Below, one piece after another: positions 24,993 through 32,939 of a stretch of 64,000 bases of DNA. The position numbers and the translations under genes were made by a program. How positions within the stretch are numbered: position 1 is the first letter of the stretch; each line of letters begins with the position of its first letter. The notes beneath the pieces were generated by a model that worked only from the letters and a program-made list of their open reading frames with translations, searched no databases and had not been told where the DNA came from. Origin of the DNA: Streptomyces oryzae (GTDB taxonomy: Bacteria > Actinomycetota > Actinomycetes > Streptomycetales > Streptomycetaceae); the NCBI RefSeq assembly GCF_017676365.1, contig NZ_JADKMA010000014.1:1-64000 (forward strand). Direction: 5' to 3'.

Positions 24993-26006
24993 TCAGCAGC
25001 CCTCGGCTGCCTTGTGGTTGCTCGAGGGGCGGCCGGGCGGCGACCGGCGCTGGTGGACCAGCAGGCTGCCCAGTTCGGTACGCCGGTGCAGTACGGCCCG
25101 TCCGGCGCGGGCCGTACTGATCAGGCCCGCGCCGCGCAGTGCGGCGGTGTGCGCCGAAGCGGTGGCGTTGCTGACGCCCAGCCGCCGGGCGAGTCCGCTG
25201 GTGGTGTGCTCGTCCGCGAGAAGAAGCAGCGCCTCCAGGCGGGTCCGGCCGAGCACTTCGGCCAGCGCGCCGTCCGAGCGGCCTGCCGCCGACACCGGAA
25301 GCGGCAGGCCGGGACCCGCCGGATATGTCACATGCAGCGGACCGCCGGGCAGGTCGGCGACGACGGGATGGCGGGTCAGGTGGAAGGTTGGCAGCAGGAC
25401 CACTCCCCGCCCGCCGAGTGCGATGTCGTGCGCGCCGGGCGCTTCGAGGTGCCAGACGCCGTCCGTCAGACGGCTTCCGGGAACGAGCGCGGCGAGGGCG
25501 GCGCCGATGCCGCGTTCGGCAACGGTCGCGGCGTAACGGACGAACTCCTGGTGGTGCAGGTCCTGTACCAAGGGCCACACGGGGCGCAGCACCGTCTCGA
25601 AGGCGGTGTGCTGGGCGCGGCTCAGCAGCTGCCAAGCGTCGGCGTCGCCCCGGTGGAGGCGGTGGATCCATCTCGGGGGCGGTGACGGGTGCTTGGCGTG
25701 GACGCGCTCCAGTTCGGAACGGACCAGCTCGGGGCGGGAGGCCCGGACGGACTCCAGGCCGTCCTTCAGGTCATCGCTGAATATGTCGATGAACGCGGGA
25801 GCTTCCCCCGCCGGCACGAGGTCGGCGAACGGCGCGGCGGCCGGCGGCAGGGCATGGAAGAGCCGCCGTCTCCAGCGCCCGAGGAGCACGGCGTGGTCCC
25901 GGCCGCACAGAGTGCTCATGGCCGCGTTGAGTTCCTGGAGCGGGGCCGGACGGGACGCGAACCGGACGCGGGCGAGGTCTTCAGCGGTGAAACAGATCCG
26001 GGTCAC
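24993..26006 (-). CDS. ArsR-like winged-helix regulator with long N-terminal domain
   Basis: A 337-residue regulator of a type frequent in streptomycetes: a large N-terminal region of unknown role (CFTAEDLARVRFASRPAPLQEL and so on) and a C-terminal ArsR/SmtB-type winged helix (RTRLEALLLLADEHTTSGLARRLG, SNATASAHTAALRGAGLI). The usual cysteine metal motif of ArsR is not present. The GTG at 26006 has GGGGGAGAG upstream; longer in-frame starts extend into the divergent gene's control region. It is divergent from the secreted hydrolase at 26092, 85 bp away, and is its likely regulator. Confidence 0.78.
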   Translation of the reverse strand: MTRICFTAEDLARVRFASRPAPLQELNAAMSTLCGRDHAVLLGRWRRRLFHALPPAAAPFADLVPAGEAPAFIDIFSDDLKDGLESVRASRPELVRSELERVHAKHPSPPPRWIHRLHRGDADAWQLLSRAQHTAFETVLRPVWPLVQDLHHQEFVRYAATVAERGIGAALAALVPGSRLTDGVWHLEAPGAHDIALGGRGVVLLPTFHLTRHPVVADLPGGPLHVTYPAGPGLPLPVSAAGRSDGALAEVLGRTRLEALLLLADEHTTSGLARRLGVSNATASAHTAALRGAGLISTARAGRAVLHRRTELGSLLVHQRRSPPGRPSSNHKAAEGC

Positions 26007-26091
26007 TACTCTCCCCCACGGTGCCGCGCCATCGTTTCGGCGAGGGCCTGAACCATGGCTGCCCTCCGTGCCGGACGCCAGCATTCAGGGC

Positions 26092-27318
26092 ATGTTCTCG
26101 TCTTCCGCTTCTTCCCGCCCCTCGTCCTTCACTGTAGACCGGCGGTCGCTCGCGGACCGGCGGCCCCTCACGGACCGGCGGTCCCTCGCCAAGTCCGCGA
26201 TGGTGGGCGCAGCCGCTCTGCTGCTGCCCACCGGGGGCGGTGTGGCCCGCGCCGCTGACAGCGGCGGCTTCGCCCTCCGCCTGCCCGCACCGACCGGCCC
26301 GCACCGCCTCGGCGTCACCGTGCTGCACCTGACCGACCGCTCGCGGCGCGACCCTTGGCAGCCGGACAGCGCCCGGGAGGTGATGGTCTCGGTGCTCCAC
26401 CCGGCCCACGACGTCGGCGGCTCTCCCGTCGCACCGCAGATGACGGCAGGCGCCGCCAAGAGCTTCCAGCAACTCGCTCCCCTCCTCCACCCGGGGCTGC
26501 CGCAGAGCGGGGTGGACTGGGCGGCCACCATGACCCACGCACACCCGGGCGCACCCGCGCAGCCCGTACGGCGGCCGGTGCTGCTCTACACGCCCGGTGG
26601 CGGCGATCCGCGCACCCTGGGCACCTCGGTCGCCGAGGAGTTGGCGAGCCACGGCTGGGTCGTGGTGACCGTCGACCACCCCGGCGACGCCACCGAGGTG
26701 GAGTTCCCCGACGGCTCCATCCGGCAGACCGTCTTCCGCGGAAACCCCCGGGAGGACCCGGCCCTCTTCCGCACCGTGATCGAGACCCGGGTCGCCGACA
26801 CCCGGTTCGTGCTGGACCAGCTGGAAGCTCTGGCCGCCGGACGCACCGGGCTCGGGCGGACGCTGGACCTGCGACGGGTAGGCGTCTACGGCCACTCGGC
26901 AGGCGGAACGACCGCGGCCGAGGCGATGTACGAGGACCGCCGCATCCGGGCGGCGGTCAATATGGAGGGCTTCTTGGACCACCCGGACGGCGAGCTGTTC
27001 CCGGTCGCCCGGCAGCAACTCGACCGGCCACTGCTCCTGCTGGGCAGCGACGGCTTCACGGAACGGAGGGAGCTGGAGCGCTCCTGGTCGGTCGTACGGG
27101 GCGCCCACCGGCGGCAGCTCCGCGATGCCGCGCACTGGGTGTTCACGGATTACGCGTCGCTGGCACCGCAGTTGCAGAAAGCCGGACTCATGTCGGCCCA
27201 GGCGCGCACCAGTCTGGTCGGGGGCATCGCTCCCGAGCTGTCGGTGCCCACGGTGCGCGGCTGGCTGCACGCCTTCTTCGCCCGGCATCTGCGGACACCC
27301 CGGCCGGCACGGAGCTGA
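26092..27318 (+). CDS. Secreted alpha/beta hydrolase, PAF-acetylhydrolase/lipase-like
   Basis: A 408-residue hydrolase. The N-terminus has arginine pairs within three near-identical hexapeptides (DRRSLA, DRRPLT, DRRSLA), then a hydrophobic stretch ending in GVARAADS, so it resembles a Tat-type signal peptide cut near residue 55. The nucleophile elbow is VYGHSAGGTTAAEAM with the catalytic serine. A later Asp (NMEGFLDHPDG) and the His of DAAHWVFTDY fit the triad of the PAF-acetylhydrolase-like family, which also includes Streptomyces lipases. The substrate is unknown. It converges on the phosphatase gene with 17 bp between stops. Confidence 0.8.
   Translation: MFSSSASSRPSSFTVDRRSLADRRPLTDRRSLAKSAMVGAAALLLPTGGGVARAADSGGFALRLPAPTGPHRLGVTVLHLTDRSRRDPWQPDSAREVMVSVLHPAHDVGGSPVAPQMTAGAAKSFQQLAPLLHPGLPQSGVDWAATMTHAHPGAPAQPVRRPVLLYTPGGGDPRTLGTSVAEELASHGWVVVTVDHPGDATEVEFPDGSIRQTVFRGNPREDPALFRTVIETRVADTRFVLDQLEALAAGRTGLGRTLDLRRVGVYGHSAGGTTAAEAMYEDRRIRAAVNMEGFLDHPDGELFPVARQQLDRPLLLLGSDGFTERRELERSWSVVRGAHRRQLRDAAHWVFTDYASLAPQLQKAGLMSAQARTSLVGGIAPELSVPTVRGWLHAFFARHLRTPRPARS
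26137..26190 (+). repeat. 18-bp tandem repeat, three copies, inside a signal peptide
   Basis: Three in-frame 18-bp units at 26137-26154, 26155-26172 and 26173-26190, each beginning GACCGGCGG, encode the repeated hexapeptide in the n-region of the hydrolase signal peptide. This looks like slippage-driven expansion. Confidence 0.8.
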
Positions 27319-27335
27319 CGGCTCCGGCACGGGGG

Positions 27336-29813
27336 TCACCGGGCAGGGACCTGCTCGGGTAGCTCCGCGGGGACTTGGGCCGGGGCCGGGAGGTCCTGCT
27401 CGGCCCAGATGAGTTTGCCTCCCTCCGTGTAGCGGGTGCCCCATCGGCGGCTGAGCTGGGCGACCAGGAAGAGACCACGTCCTCCCTCGTCGGTGGTCCG
27501 CGGGTGGCGCAGCCGCGGAGAGGTGCTGCTGGCGTCGGCCACCTCGCAGATGAGGACCGAGTGCCGGATCAGGCGCAGTCTGATCGGTCCGGCACCGTGC
27601 CGGATGGCGTTCGTCACCAGTTCGCTGACCATCAGCTCCGTCGTCAGCACCAGCTCCTCCAGCCCCCACTCGGCCAGCTGGCGGGCGGCCATGGACCGGG
27701 CCTTGCCGACGATGGCCGGCTCGCTGGGCAGATCCCAGGAGACGACGCGGCTCGAGGTCAGGGCGTGCGTACGGGCGATGAGCAGGGCCACGTCGTCCGA
27801 CGGCGGGCTGGACAACAGGTTGTCGAGCACGGCCGTGCTCAGGCTCTCCAGCGGGAGGTCGGGCTGTGCCAGTACGGTCCGCAGGCAGCTCAGTCCCACG
27901 TCGATGTCCGCGTCGCACGCGCTCATCAGCCCGTCGGTGTACAGGGCGAGGAGGCTGCCTTCGGGCAGCTCCAGCTCGGCGGACTCGAAGGGCAGGCCCC
28001 CCAGTCCCAGCGGGGGTCCGGCGGGCAGATCGGGGAAGGTGACGGTGCCGTCCGGGTACACCACGGCGGGCGGCGGATGGCCGGCCCGCGCCATCGTGCA
28101 GCGCTGGGCCACCGGGTCGTACACCGCGTACAGGCAGGTGGCGCCCAGCACGGTGATCGCGCTCGCCTCCGGCCGGTACTCCTCCTCCGTGAGGCGCATG
28201 ACGAGGTCGTCGAGGTGGGCGAGCAGTTCGTCGGGCGGCAGCTCCATGTCGGCGAGCGTGTGCACCGCGGTACGGAGCCTGCCCATGGTGGCCGCCGCGT
28301 TGATGCCGTGGCCCACCACGTCACCGACGATGAGGGCGACTCTTGCCCCGGAGAGCGGAATCACGTCGAACCAGTCGCCGCCGACGCCGTCGTGCGCGCC
28401 GGAGGGGAGATAGCGGGACGCCACCTCGATGGCCGTCCCGCCCCGGAGGGCGTGCGGGAGCAGGCTGCGCTGGAGGGTGAGCGCCGCGGTGTGCTCGCGG
28501 GTGTAGCGGCGGGCGTTGTCCACGCACAGCGCCGCCCTGGAGACCAGGTCCTCGGCCAGCAGCAGATCGTCTTCCTCGAACGAGGTCGGATACCGCCAGC
28601 GAACGAACGACGCGACGCCCATGATGGTGCCGCGCGCCCGCACCGGGACGGCGATCAGGGAGTGCATGCCGAACTGGCGGATCTTCTCGACTCTGGCGGG
28701 GTCGTCCTCCAGCCAGCGGCTGCTGCGATCGCCCAACTTCCGGTCCAGCAGCGCCTCCCCGGTCCGGAACGCGCGGACGAAGGGCGCGTACTTGTCGAAG
28801 GTGACCTGCTCCCCCCGCTGCACGACGGACTCCGGGGTACCCTCGCTGACCGACCGCAGCCCCGAGCGCCGGAAGACGGGAAGGGCGCCGACCGGACCCG
28901 GCACGGGCTCCTCGCCGCGCACCACCGATTCCACCAGGTCGACCGTGACGAAGTCGGCGAAGCCCGGTACGGCGACATCGGCCAGTTCCTGCGCGGTGTG
29001 TTCCACATCGAGTGTGCTGCCGATACGGGTACCGGCTTCGTTGATCAGCGTGAGGCGTTCGCGTGCCCGCCACCTCTCGGTGACGTCCATGACCATGTAG
29101 CACAGCCCCATGACGTTGTCGTCCGCATCGTCCAGGCGGAAGAAAGAGGTGGAGTAGGCGTGCTCGCGCTGCGGGTCGGCCAGCGTCCATCCCCGGTACT
29201 CGTAGTCGATCACCGGGTTGCCCGTCGCCAGCACCTGCCGCATCTGCGCCTCGAGCGCGTCGGTGTCCAGGCCGGGGAGGGTGTCCGCCAGCCGGCGCCC
29301 CAGCCGCTCCTCGCGCGGGACGCCGCCGCGGCGCTCGAGCGCGTCGTTGATCCACACATACCGCAGGTCCGGACTGAGGACGGCCATGGCCAGCGGCGAC
29401 CGGGTCAGAAACGCTTCGAGCACCGAGCCGCCCAGCACCCACGAGGGTGCCTTCCCCAGGTCGACTGCGGTCACCAGCCAGGAGTCCCGGCCGTGTTCGT
29501 CGGAGAGCGGGCAGGCGCGCAGACCCACCTCGACCGGTCGGCCGCTGCGGTGCCGCAGCGTCGCCAGCCCCGACCAGCCGCCCTGCGCGCGGCTCTGCTC
29601 CCCCACAGTCGCCGCCCGGGACACGTCCTCGGGCGACGTCAGCAGATCCTCGGCGGACCGGCCCACCACCTCGGCCGCGCGGTAACCGACGAGAGTCTCG
29701 GCAGCCGGGGTCCACGCCGTAATAGTGCCCCGGGCATCGAGCACCGCCATACCCGGGTCTGCCTCGTCCAGCGGCCGGAGAGGTTCGCTGGGAATCCCTT
29801 CGGAAGAAACCAT
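27336..29813 (-). CDS. PAS-PAS-GAF-SpoIIE phosphatase with anti-sigma-type ATPase domain
   Basis: An 825-residue signalling protein. Two PAS domains (about 15-110 and 130-250) and a GAF domain (about 255-430) precede a PP2C/SpoIIE serine phosphatase (about 445-660; VGGDWFDVIPL, LIVGDVVGHGINAAATM, ALYTDGLM, DDVALLIAR). A histidine-kinase-like ATPase follows (about 690-800; ELVTNAIRHGAGPIRL, GGRGLFLVAQLS), of the RsbW/anti-sigma-factor kind. Such proteins can dephosphorylate an anti-sigma antagonist and also phosphorylate it or bind sigma. There is no membrane segment. A small hairpin lies over the ribosome-binding site. No anti-sigma antagonist gene is adjacent. Confidence 0.88.
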   Translation of the reverse strand: MVSSEGIPSEPLRPLDEADPGMAVLDARGTITAWTPAAETLVGYRAAEVVGRSAEDLLTSPEDVSRAATVGEQSRAQGGWSGLATLRHRSGRPVEVGLRACPLSDEHGRDSWLVTAVDLGKAPSWVLGGSVLEAFLTRSPLAMAVLSPDLRYVWINDALERRGGVPREERLGRRLADTLPGLDTDALEAQMRQVLATGNPVIDYEYRGWTLADPQREHAYSTSFFRLDDADDNVMGLCYMVMDVTERWRARERLTLINEAGTRIGSTLDVEHTAQELADVAVPGFADFVTVDLVESVVRGEEPVPGPVGALPVFRRSGLRSVSEGTPESVVQRGEQVTFDKYAPFVRAFRTGEALLDRKLGDRSSRWLEDDPARVEKIRQFGMHSLIAVPVRARGTIMGVASFVRWRYPTSFEEDDLLLAEDLVSRAALCVDNARRYTREHTAALTLQRSLLPHALRGGTAIEVASRYLPSGAHDGVGGDWFDVIPLSGARVALIVGDVVGHGINAAATMGRLRTAVHTLADMELPPDELLAHLDDLVMRLTEEEYRPEASAITVLGATCLYAVYDPVAQRCTMARAGHPPPAVVYPDGTVTFPDLPAGPPLGLGGLPFESAELELPEGSLLALYTDGLMSACDADIDVGLSCLRTVLAQPDLPLESLSTAVLDNLLSSPPSDDVALLIARTHALTSSRVVSWDLPSEPAIVGKARSMAARQLAEWGLEELVLTTELMVSELVTNAIRHGAGPIRLRLIRHSVLICEVADASSTSPRLRHPRTTDEGGRGLFLVAQLSRRWGTRYTEGGKLIWAEQDLPAPAQVPAELPEQVPAR

Positions 29814-30196
29814 GAACCGCCGCCCTTCTGGCGGGTTTCTTTCCCTTCTTCAGTCTACGTGCCACCCCATTCCCGCGCCGTGCGCTTCCCCGGCCACCGG
29901 AACGACCAGCTCTTCGATTGCCGAGCGCGACTTTGCGACCACATTTCGTGAGGGAATCATCCGGAGCGGGGCATGCTGAACGCATTCGTCGCCGGTCGCC
30001 GCAGCGGTGATTACGAAATGCTGTGAATCGCGGCGGAGAGTGGGCGAAGTCCCCCGGTTGCGCCGGTGTCCCGAGCCGTTTTACTGAGAACAGGCGCACT
30101 GAGCCGAGCGCGCAAGCGCACAGGCCCGCACGCCCATGCGTGCCGCTGGTGTCTGCGCCGGGGGGCGAACAGGCCGTAAGAACCGAGAGGATTTCC
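29814..30196. other. 383-bp divergent control region (phosphatase / secreted repeat protein)
   Basis: It is richer in A and T than the surrounding genes. On the minus strand a stem CGCC/GGCG with a 5-nt loop (29821-29833) lies just upstream of the phosphatase ATG and could mask its AAGGG site. It should hold promoters for both divergent genes, but I could not pick hexamers with confidence. I found no gene. Confidence 0.4.
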
Positions 30197-30748
30197 ATGG
30201 CTACGTTCACGAGAATCTCGATTCCCCTTGCCGCCGCGGTACTGCTCGGCGGGACAGCCGCCGGGACCGCCGGGGCAGGGACAACCGTTTCCGCGCCCGA
30301 ATCGGTGCAGTCCGAGCAGAGCAAGTCCGGGGCAACGGCGGACACGGTGAAGGTCAAGAAAGGGAAGTACGGAAAGATACTGGTGGACGGAAAGGGCAGG
30401 ACGCTCTACCTGTTCAAGAAGGACAAGAAGAACAAGAGCAACTGCCACGGTGGCTGCGCCAGCGCATGGCCGCCCATGACCGTGGACAAAAAGGCGCAGG
30501 CAGGCAAGGGGGTCAAGAAGTCCGAACTGTCCACGACGGACAGAGGAAACGGCAAGAAGCAGGTCACCTACCACGGTCACCCGCTCTACCGGTTCGCGCA
30601 GGACGAGAAACCCGGGCAGACCGAGGGCGAGGGCCTCAACCAGTTCGGCGCCAAATGGTACGTCGTCGACACCAAGGGCAAGGCCGTGGTGCACAAGCCG
30701 AAGCACGGTGGCTCACCGAAGCCGAAGGACAGCCACGGAGGCTACTGA
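30197..30748 (+). CDS. Secreted protein with two lipoprotein-type (COG4315) repeats
   Basis: A 183-residue exported protein. The signal peptide ends around AAGTAGAGTTVSA (about residues 1-32) without a lipobox cysteine. The body holds two repeats of the secreted-repeat family: YGKILVDGKGRTLYLF with NCHGGCASAWPPMTV, and VTYHGHPLYRFAQD with NQFGAKWYVV. Many lysines and a Gly/His/Lys tail make it strongly basic. Repeats of this kind are common in secreted actinobacterial proteins of unknown function. A GAGAGG site at 30185-30190 supports the ATG at 30197. Confidence 0.82.
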   Translation: MATFTRISIPLAAAVLLGGTAAGTAGAGTTVSAPESVQSEQSKSGATADTVKVKKGKYGKILVDGKGRTLYLFKKDKKNKSNCHGGCASAWPPMTVDKKAQAGKGVKKSELSTTDRGNGKKQVTYHGHPLYRFAQDEKPGQTEGEGLNQFGAKWYVVDTKGKAVVHKPKHGGSPKPKDSHGGY

Positions 30749-30774
30749 GGGCCCGGCCCCGAAGTGACATGAAA

Positions 30775-30814
30775 GCCCTGCCCGGGGCCGCCAACCGCGG
30801 CGCCCGGGCAGGGC
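30775..30814. terminator. Stem-loop terminator after the secreted repeat protein gene
   Basis: A perfect 12-bp inverted repeat, GCCCTGCCCGGG (30775-30786) and CCCGGGCAGGGC (30803-30814), separated by 16 bases. It starts 27 nt after the stop and lacks a T run, as is usual in streptomycetes. Confidence 0.75.
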
Positions 30815-30829
30815 CGTAACGTTGCCGCC

Positions 30830-31576
30830 ATGATGGGGTGGGAGGGCGTACTGATCGCCGCCGCCGGCGTGTGGGCCGGCGCGATCAACACAGTGGTCGG
30901 TTCCGGCACTCTGGTGACCTTTCCGGTGCTCGTCGCGCTCGGCTACCCGCCGGTGACCGCGACGACATCGAATGCCATCGGGCTGATCACCGGCTCGGTC
31001 ACCGGCGCGTACGGATACCGGCACGAGCTGGTGGGCCAGCGCAACCGGCTGCTCGGCTACGCGGTGGCATCGTTCCTCGGCGCCATCTGCGGCACCGTGC
31101 TGCTGCTGTCGCTGCCGCAGGACGCTTTCGAGGTCATCGTGCCGTGGCTGGTCGGCTTCTCGGTCCTCCTGGTCGCACTCCAGCCACTGGCCGCCAAGCG
31201 GCTCCGTGACCGGGACGGCGAGAACCGTTCGGGCCCACTGCTGTACGTCCTCGTCTTCCTCATCGGCGTATACGGCGGCTACTTCACCGCAGCGCAGGGC
31301 ATCATGCTGGTCGGCGTCATGGGACTGCTGCTCGTTGATCCGCTGCAGCGGATCAACGCGTTCAAGAACACCCTGGCCGCCGTCGTGAACGTCGTGGCGG
31401 GCGTCATCTACGCCTTCGTCGCCCCGATCAGCTGGCCGGTCGTGGGCATCCTCGCCGCGAGTTCCACGGTGGGCGGGCTGCTCGGTGCGAAGGTCGGCCG
31501 CAGGCTTCCCGCGGCCGTGTTGCGGGGCACCGTGGTGGTCATCGGGGTTGCGGCGGTTGTCCGGTTGCTGATGTAG
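30830..31576 (+). CDS. TSUP-family permease (TauE/SafE sulfite exporter-like)
   Basis: A 248-residue protein with about eight membrane spans and the two-fold TSUP pattern: GVWAGAINTVVGSGTLVTFPVLVALGYPP near the start and FLIGVYGGYFTAAQGIMLVGVMG in the second half. TSUP members move sulfite, sulfoacetate or other organic anions across the cytoplasmic membrane. No sulfur-metabolism gene lies beside it, so the substrate is unknown. Two consecutive ATG codons (30830 and 30833) are possible starts. Confidence 0.82.
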   Translation: MMGWEGVLIAAAGVWAGAINTVVGSGTLVTFPVLVALGYPPVTATTSNAIGLITGSVTGAYGYRHELVGQRNRLLGYAVASFLGAICGTVLLLSLPQDAFEVIVPWLVGFSVLLVALQPLAAKRLRDRDGENRSGPLLYVLVFLIGVYGGYFTAAQGIMLVGVMGLLLVDPLQRINAFKNTLAAVVNVVAGVIYAFVAPISWPVVGILAASSTVGGLLGAKVGRRLPAAVLRGTVVVIGVAAVVRLLM

Positions 31577-31646
31577 GGCTGGTCCTGCATCCTTTCCCCG
31601 CTGCGCTCGGGCAGTCTCCGCCAGGGGGCGGGATGGGCAGGCGCAG

Positions 31647-32048
31647 TCAGGAACGCTCCGCGTTCTTCTCCCTCTCCTGCAGCCGCTTCTGCTTCAGGCG
31701 CGCTGCTTCCCTGCGCACCTCGGCCTGCGTGGCCCGCTCCTTGAGCAGCCACTCCGGGGCGGCGCTCTTCAGCTCCTCGATCTGCTGAGTGGTGAGCGGC
31801 TCGGTGATTCCGCCGCGCGCCAGGCCCGAATTGGAGACTCCCAGCTTCGCCGCGACCACCGGACGGGGATGCGGGCCGTCGCGGCGCAGCTCCCGCAGCC
31901 ACTCGGGCGGGTCGGCCTGCAGCGCCTTCAATTCGTCGCGCGAGACGACGCCCTCCCGGAACTCCGCGGGCGTGGCATCGAGGTACACACCCAGTTTCTT
32001 CGCCGCGGTCGCGGGCTTCATCGTCTGGGTGTTCTGGTGCGACGTCAT
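31647..32048 (-). CDS. DUF5997-family small protein
   Basis: A 133-residue, charged, cytoplasmic protein. The segment TMKPATAAKKLGVYLDATP, then HPRPVVAAKLGVSNSGLARGG and LTTQQIEELK, gives it a helix-turn-helix-like look and matches, from memory, the DUF5997 family. The C-terminal 45 residues are a Lys/Arg/Glu-rich helix. ATG at 32048 is chosen; one at 32060 adds four residues. It is divergent, 58 bp apart, from the LysR-effector-domain gene, an arrangement I believe recurs in streptomycetes. Confidence 0.72.
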   Translation of the reverse strand: MTSHQNTQTMKPATAAKKLGVYLDATPAEFREGVVSRDELKALQADPPEWLRELRRDGPHPRPVVAAKLGVSNSGLARGGITEPLTTQQIEELKSAAPEWLLKERATQAEVRREAARLKQKRLQEREKNAERS

Positions 32049-32106
32049 GGTGTCAAGCATATCGAGCGTGTGTGCCGGTCCCGACCACGCCCGGTAGCCT
32101 GGCCAC

Positions 32107-32868
32107 GTGACAGGCTCCGAAGCACCCCCCACGTTCCGGCTCGCGTACGTCCCGGGCGTGATCCCCACCAAGTGGGTGCGGATCTGGGAGGAGCGACTGC
32201 CCGATATCCCTCTGCATCTGGTGGCGGTCTCCGTCGCCGAGGCACCCGATCTGCTGCGCGGCGGCGGCGCCGACGCGGGGTTCGTACGGCTGCCGGTCGG
32301 CGGTACGGATCTGAGCGCCATCCCGCTCTACACCGAGACGACGGTGGTCGTGGTCCCGAAGGACCACATCGTGGCGGCGGTGGACGAGGTGACCACCGAG
32401 GACCTGGCCGACGAGATCGTGCTCCACCCCCTCGACGAGGTGCTGGACTGGGAGCGGCGTCCGGGGGTGCCCGCCAAGGAGCGGCCCGCCACGACGGCGG
32501 ACGCCATCCAGCTGGTGGCGGCAGGGGTGGGACTGCTCGTCGTTCCGCAGTCGCTGGCCCGCCTGCACCACCGCAGGGACCTCACCTACCGGCCGGTCAC
32601 GGACGCCCCCCAGTCGCGGGTCGCGCTGTCGTGGCCCGAGGAGAAGACCACCGACATGGTGGAGGACTTCATCGGGATCGTCCGCGGGCGGACGGTCAAC
32701 AGCTCACGCGGCCGCCGCCCCGCCCCGGCCCAGCCGAAGGAGAAGCGGGCCGACGCAGGGAACGCCCGGCGGAAGTCCACAGCCCACAAGCCGGCCGGCA
32801 GAGGCAGGCGGACAGATTCCGGCGGTGGCAGGGGCGGCAAGCGCGGCAAGCCGCGCCGGAAGTCGTAG
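32107..32868 (+). CDS. LysR substrate-binding domain protein without DNA-binding domain
   Basis: A 253-residue protein that begins directly with the type-2 periplasmic-binding fold of LysR regulators (FRLAYVPGVIPTKWVRIWEERLP, LVAAGVGLLVVPQSLARLHHRRDLTYRPV). The N-terminal winged helix is missing, and no helix-turn-helix is encoded upstream in any frame. The last 55 residues are instead very rich in Lys, Arg and Gly, so they could bind nucleic acid or be disordered. The GTG start at 32107 is 58 bp from the divergent DUF5997 gene. It may act with the DUF5997 protein, which could supply the DNA-binding part. Confidence 0.75.
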   Translation: MTGSEAPPTFRLAYVPGVIPTKWVRIWEERLPDIPLHLVAVSVAEAPDLLRGGGADAGFVRLPVGGTDLSAIPLYTETTVVVVPKDHIVAAVDEVTTEDLADEIVLHPLDEVLDWERRPGVPAKERPATTADAIQLVAAGVGLLVVPQSLARLHHRRDLTYRPVTDAPQSRVALSWPEEKTTDMVEDFIGIVRGRTVNSSRGRRPAPAQPKEKRADAGNARRKSTAHKPAGRGRRTDSGGGRGGKRGKPRRKS

Positions 32869-32939
32869 CGCGGAGCGGGCGCGCTCGCGGGGGTCGCGGC
32901 CGGAGGGCCGCTCCGGCCGCGAGCGTCTGCGCCGGACGG

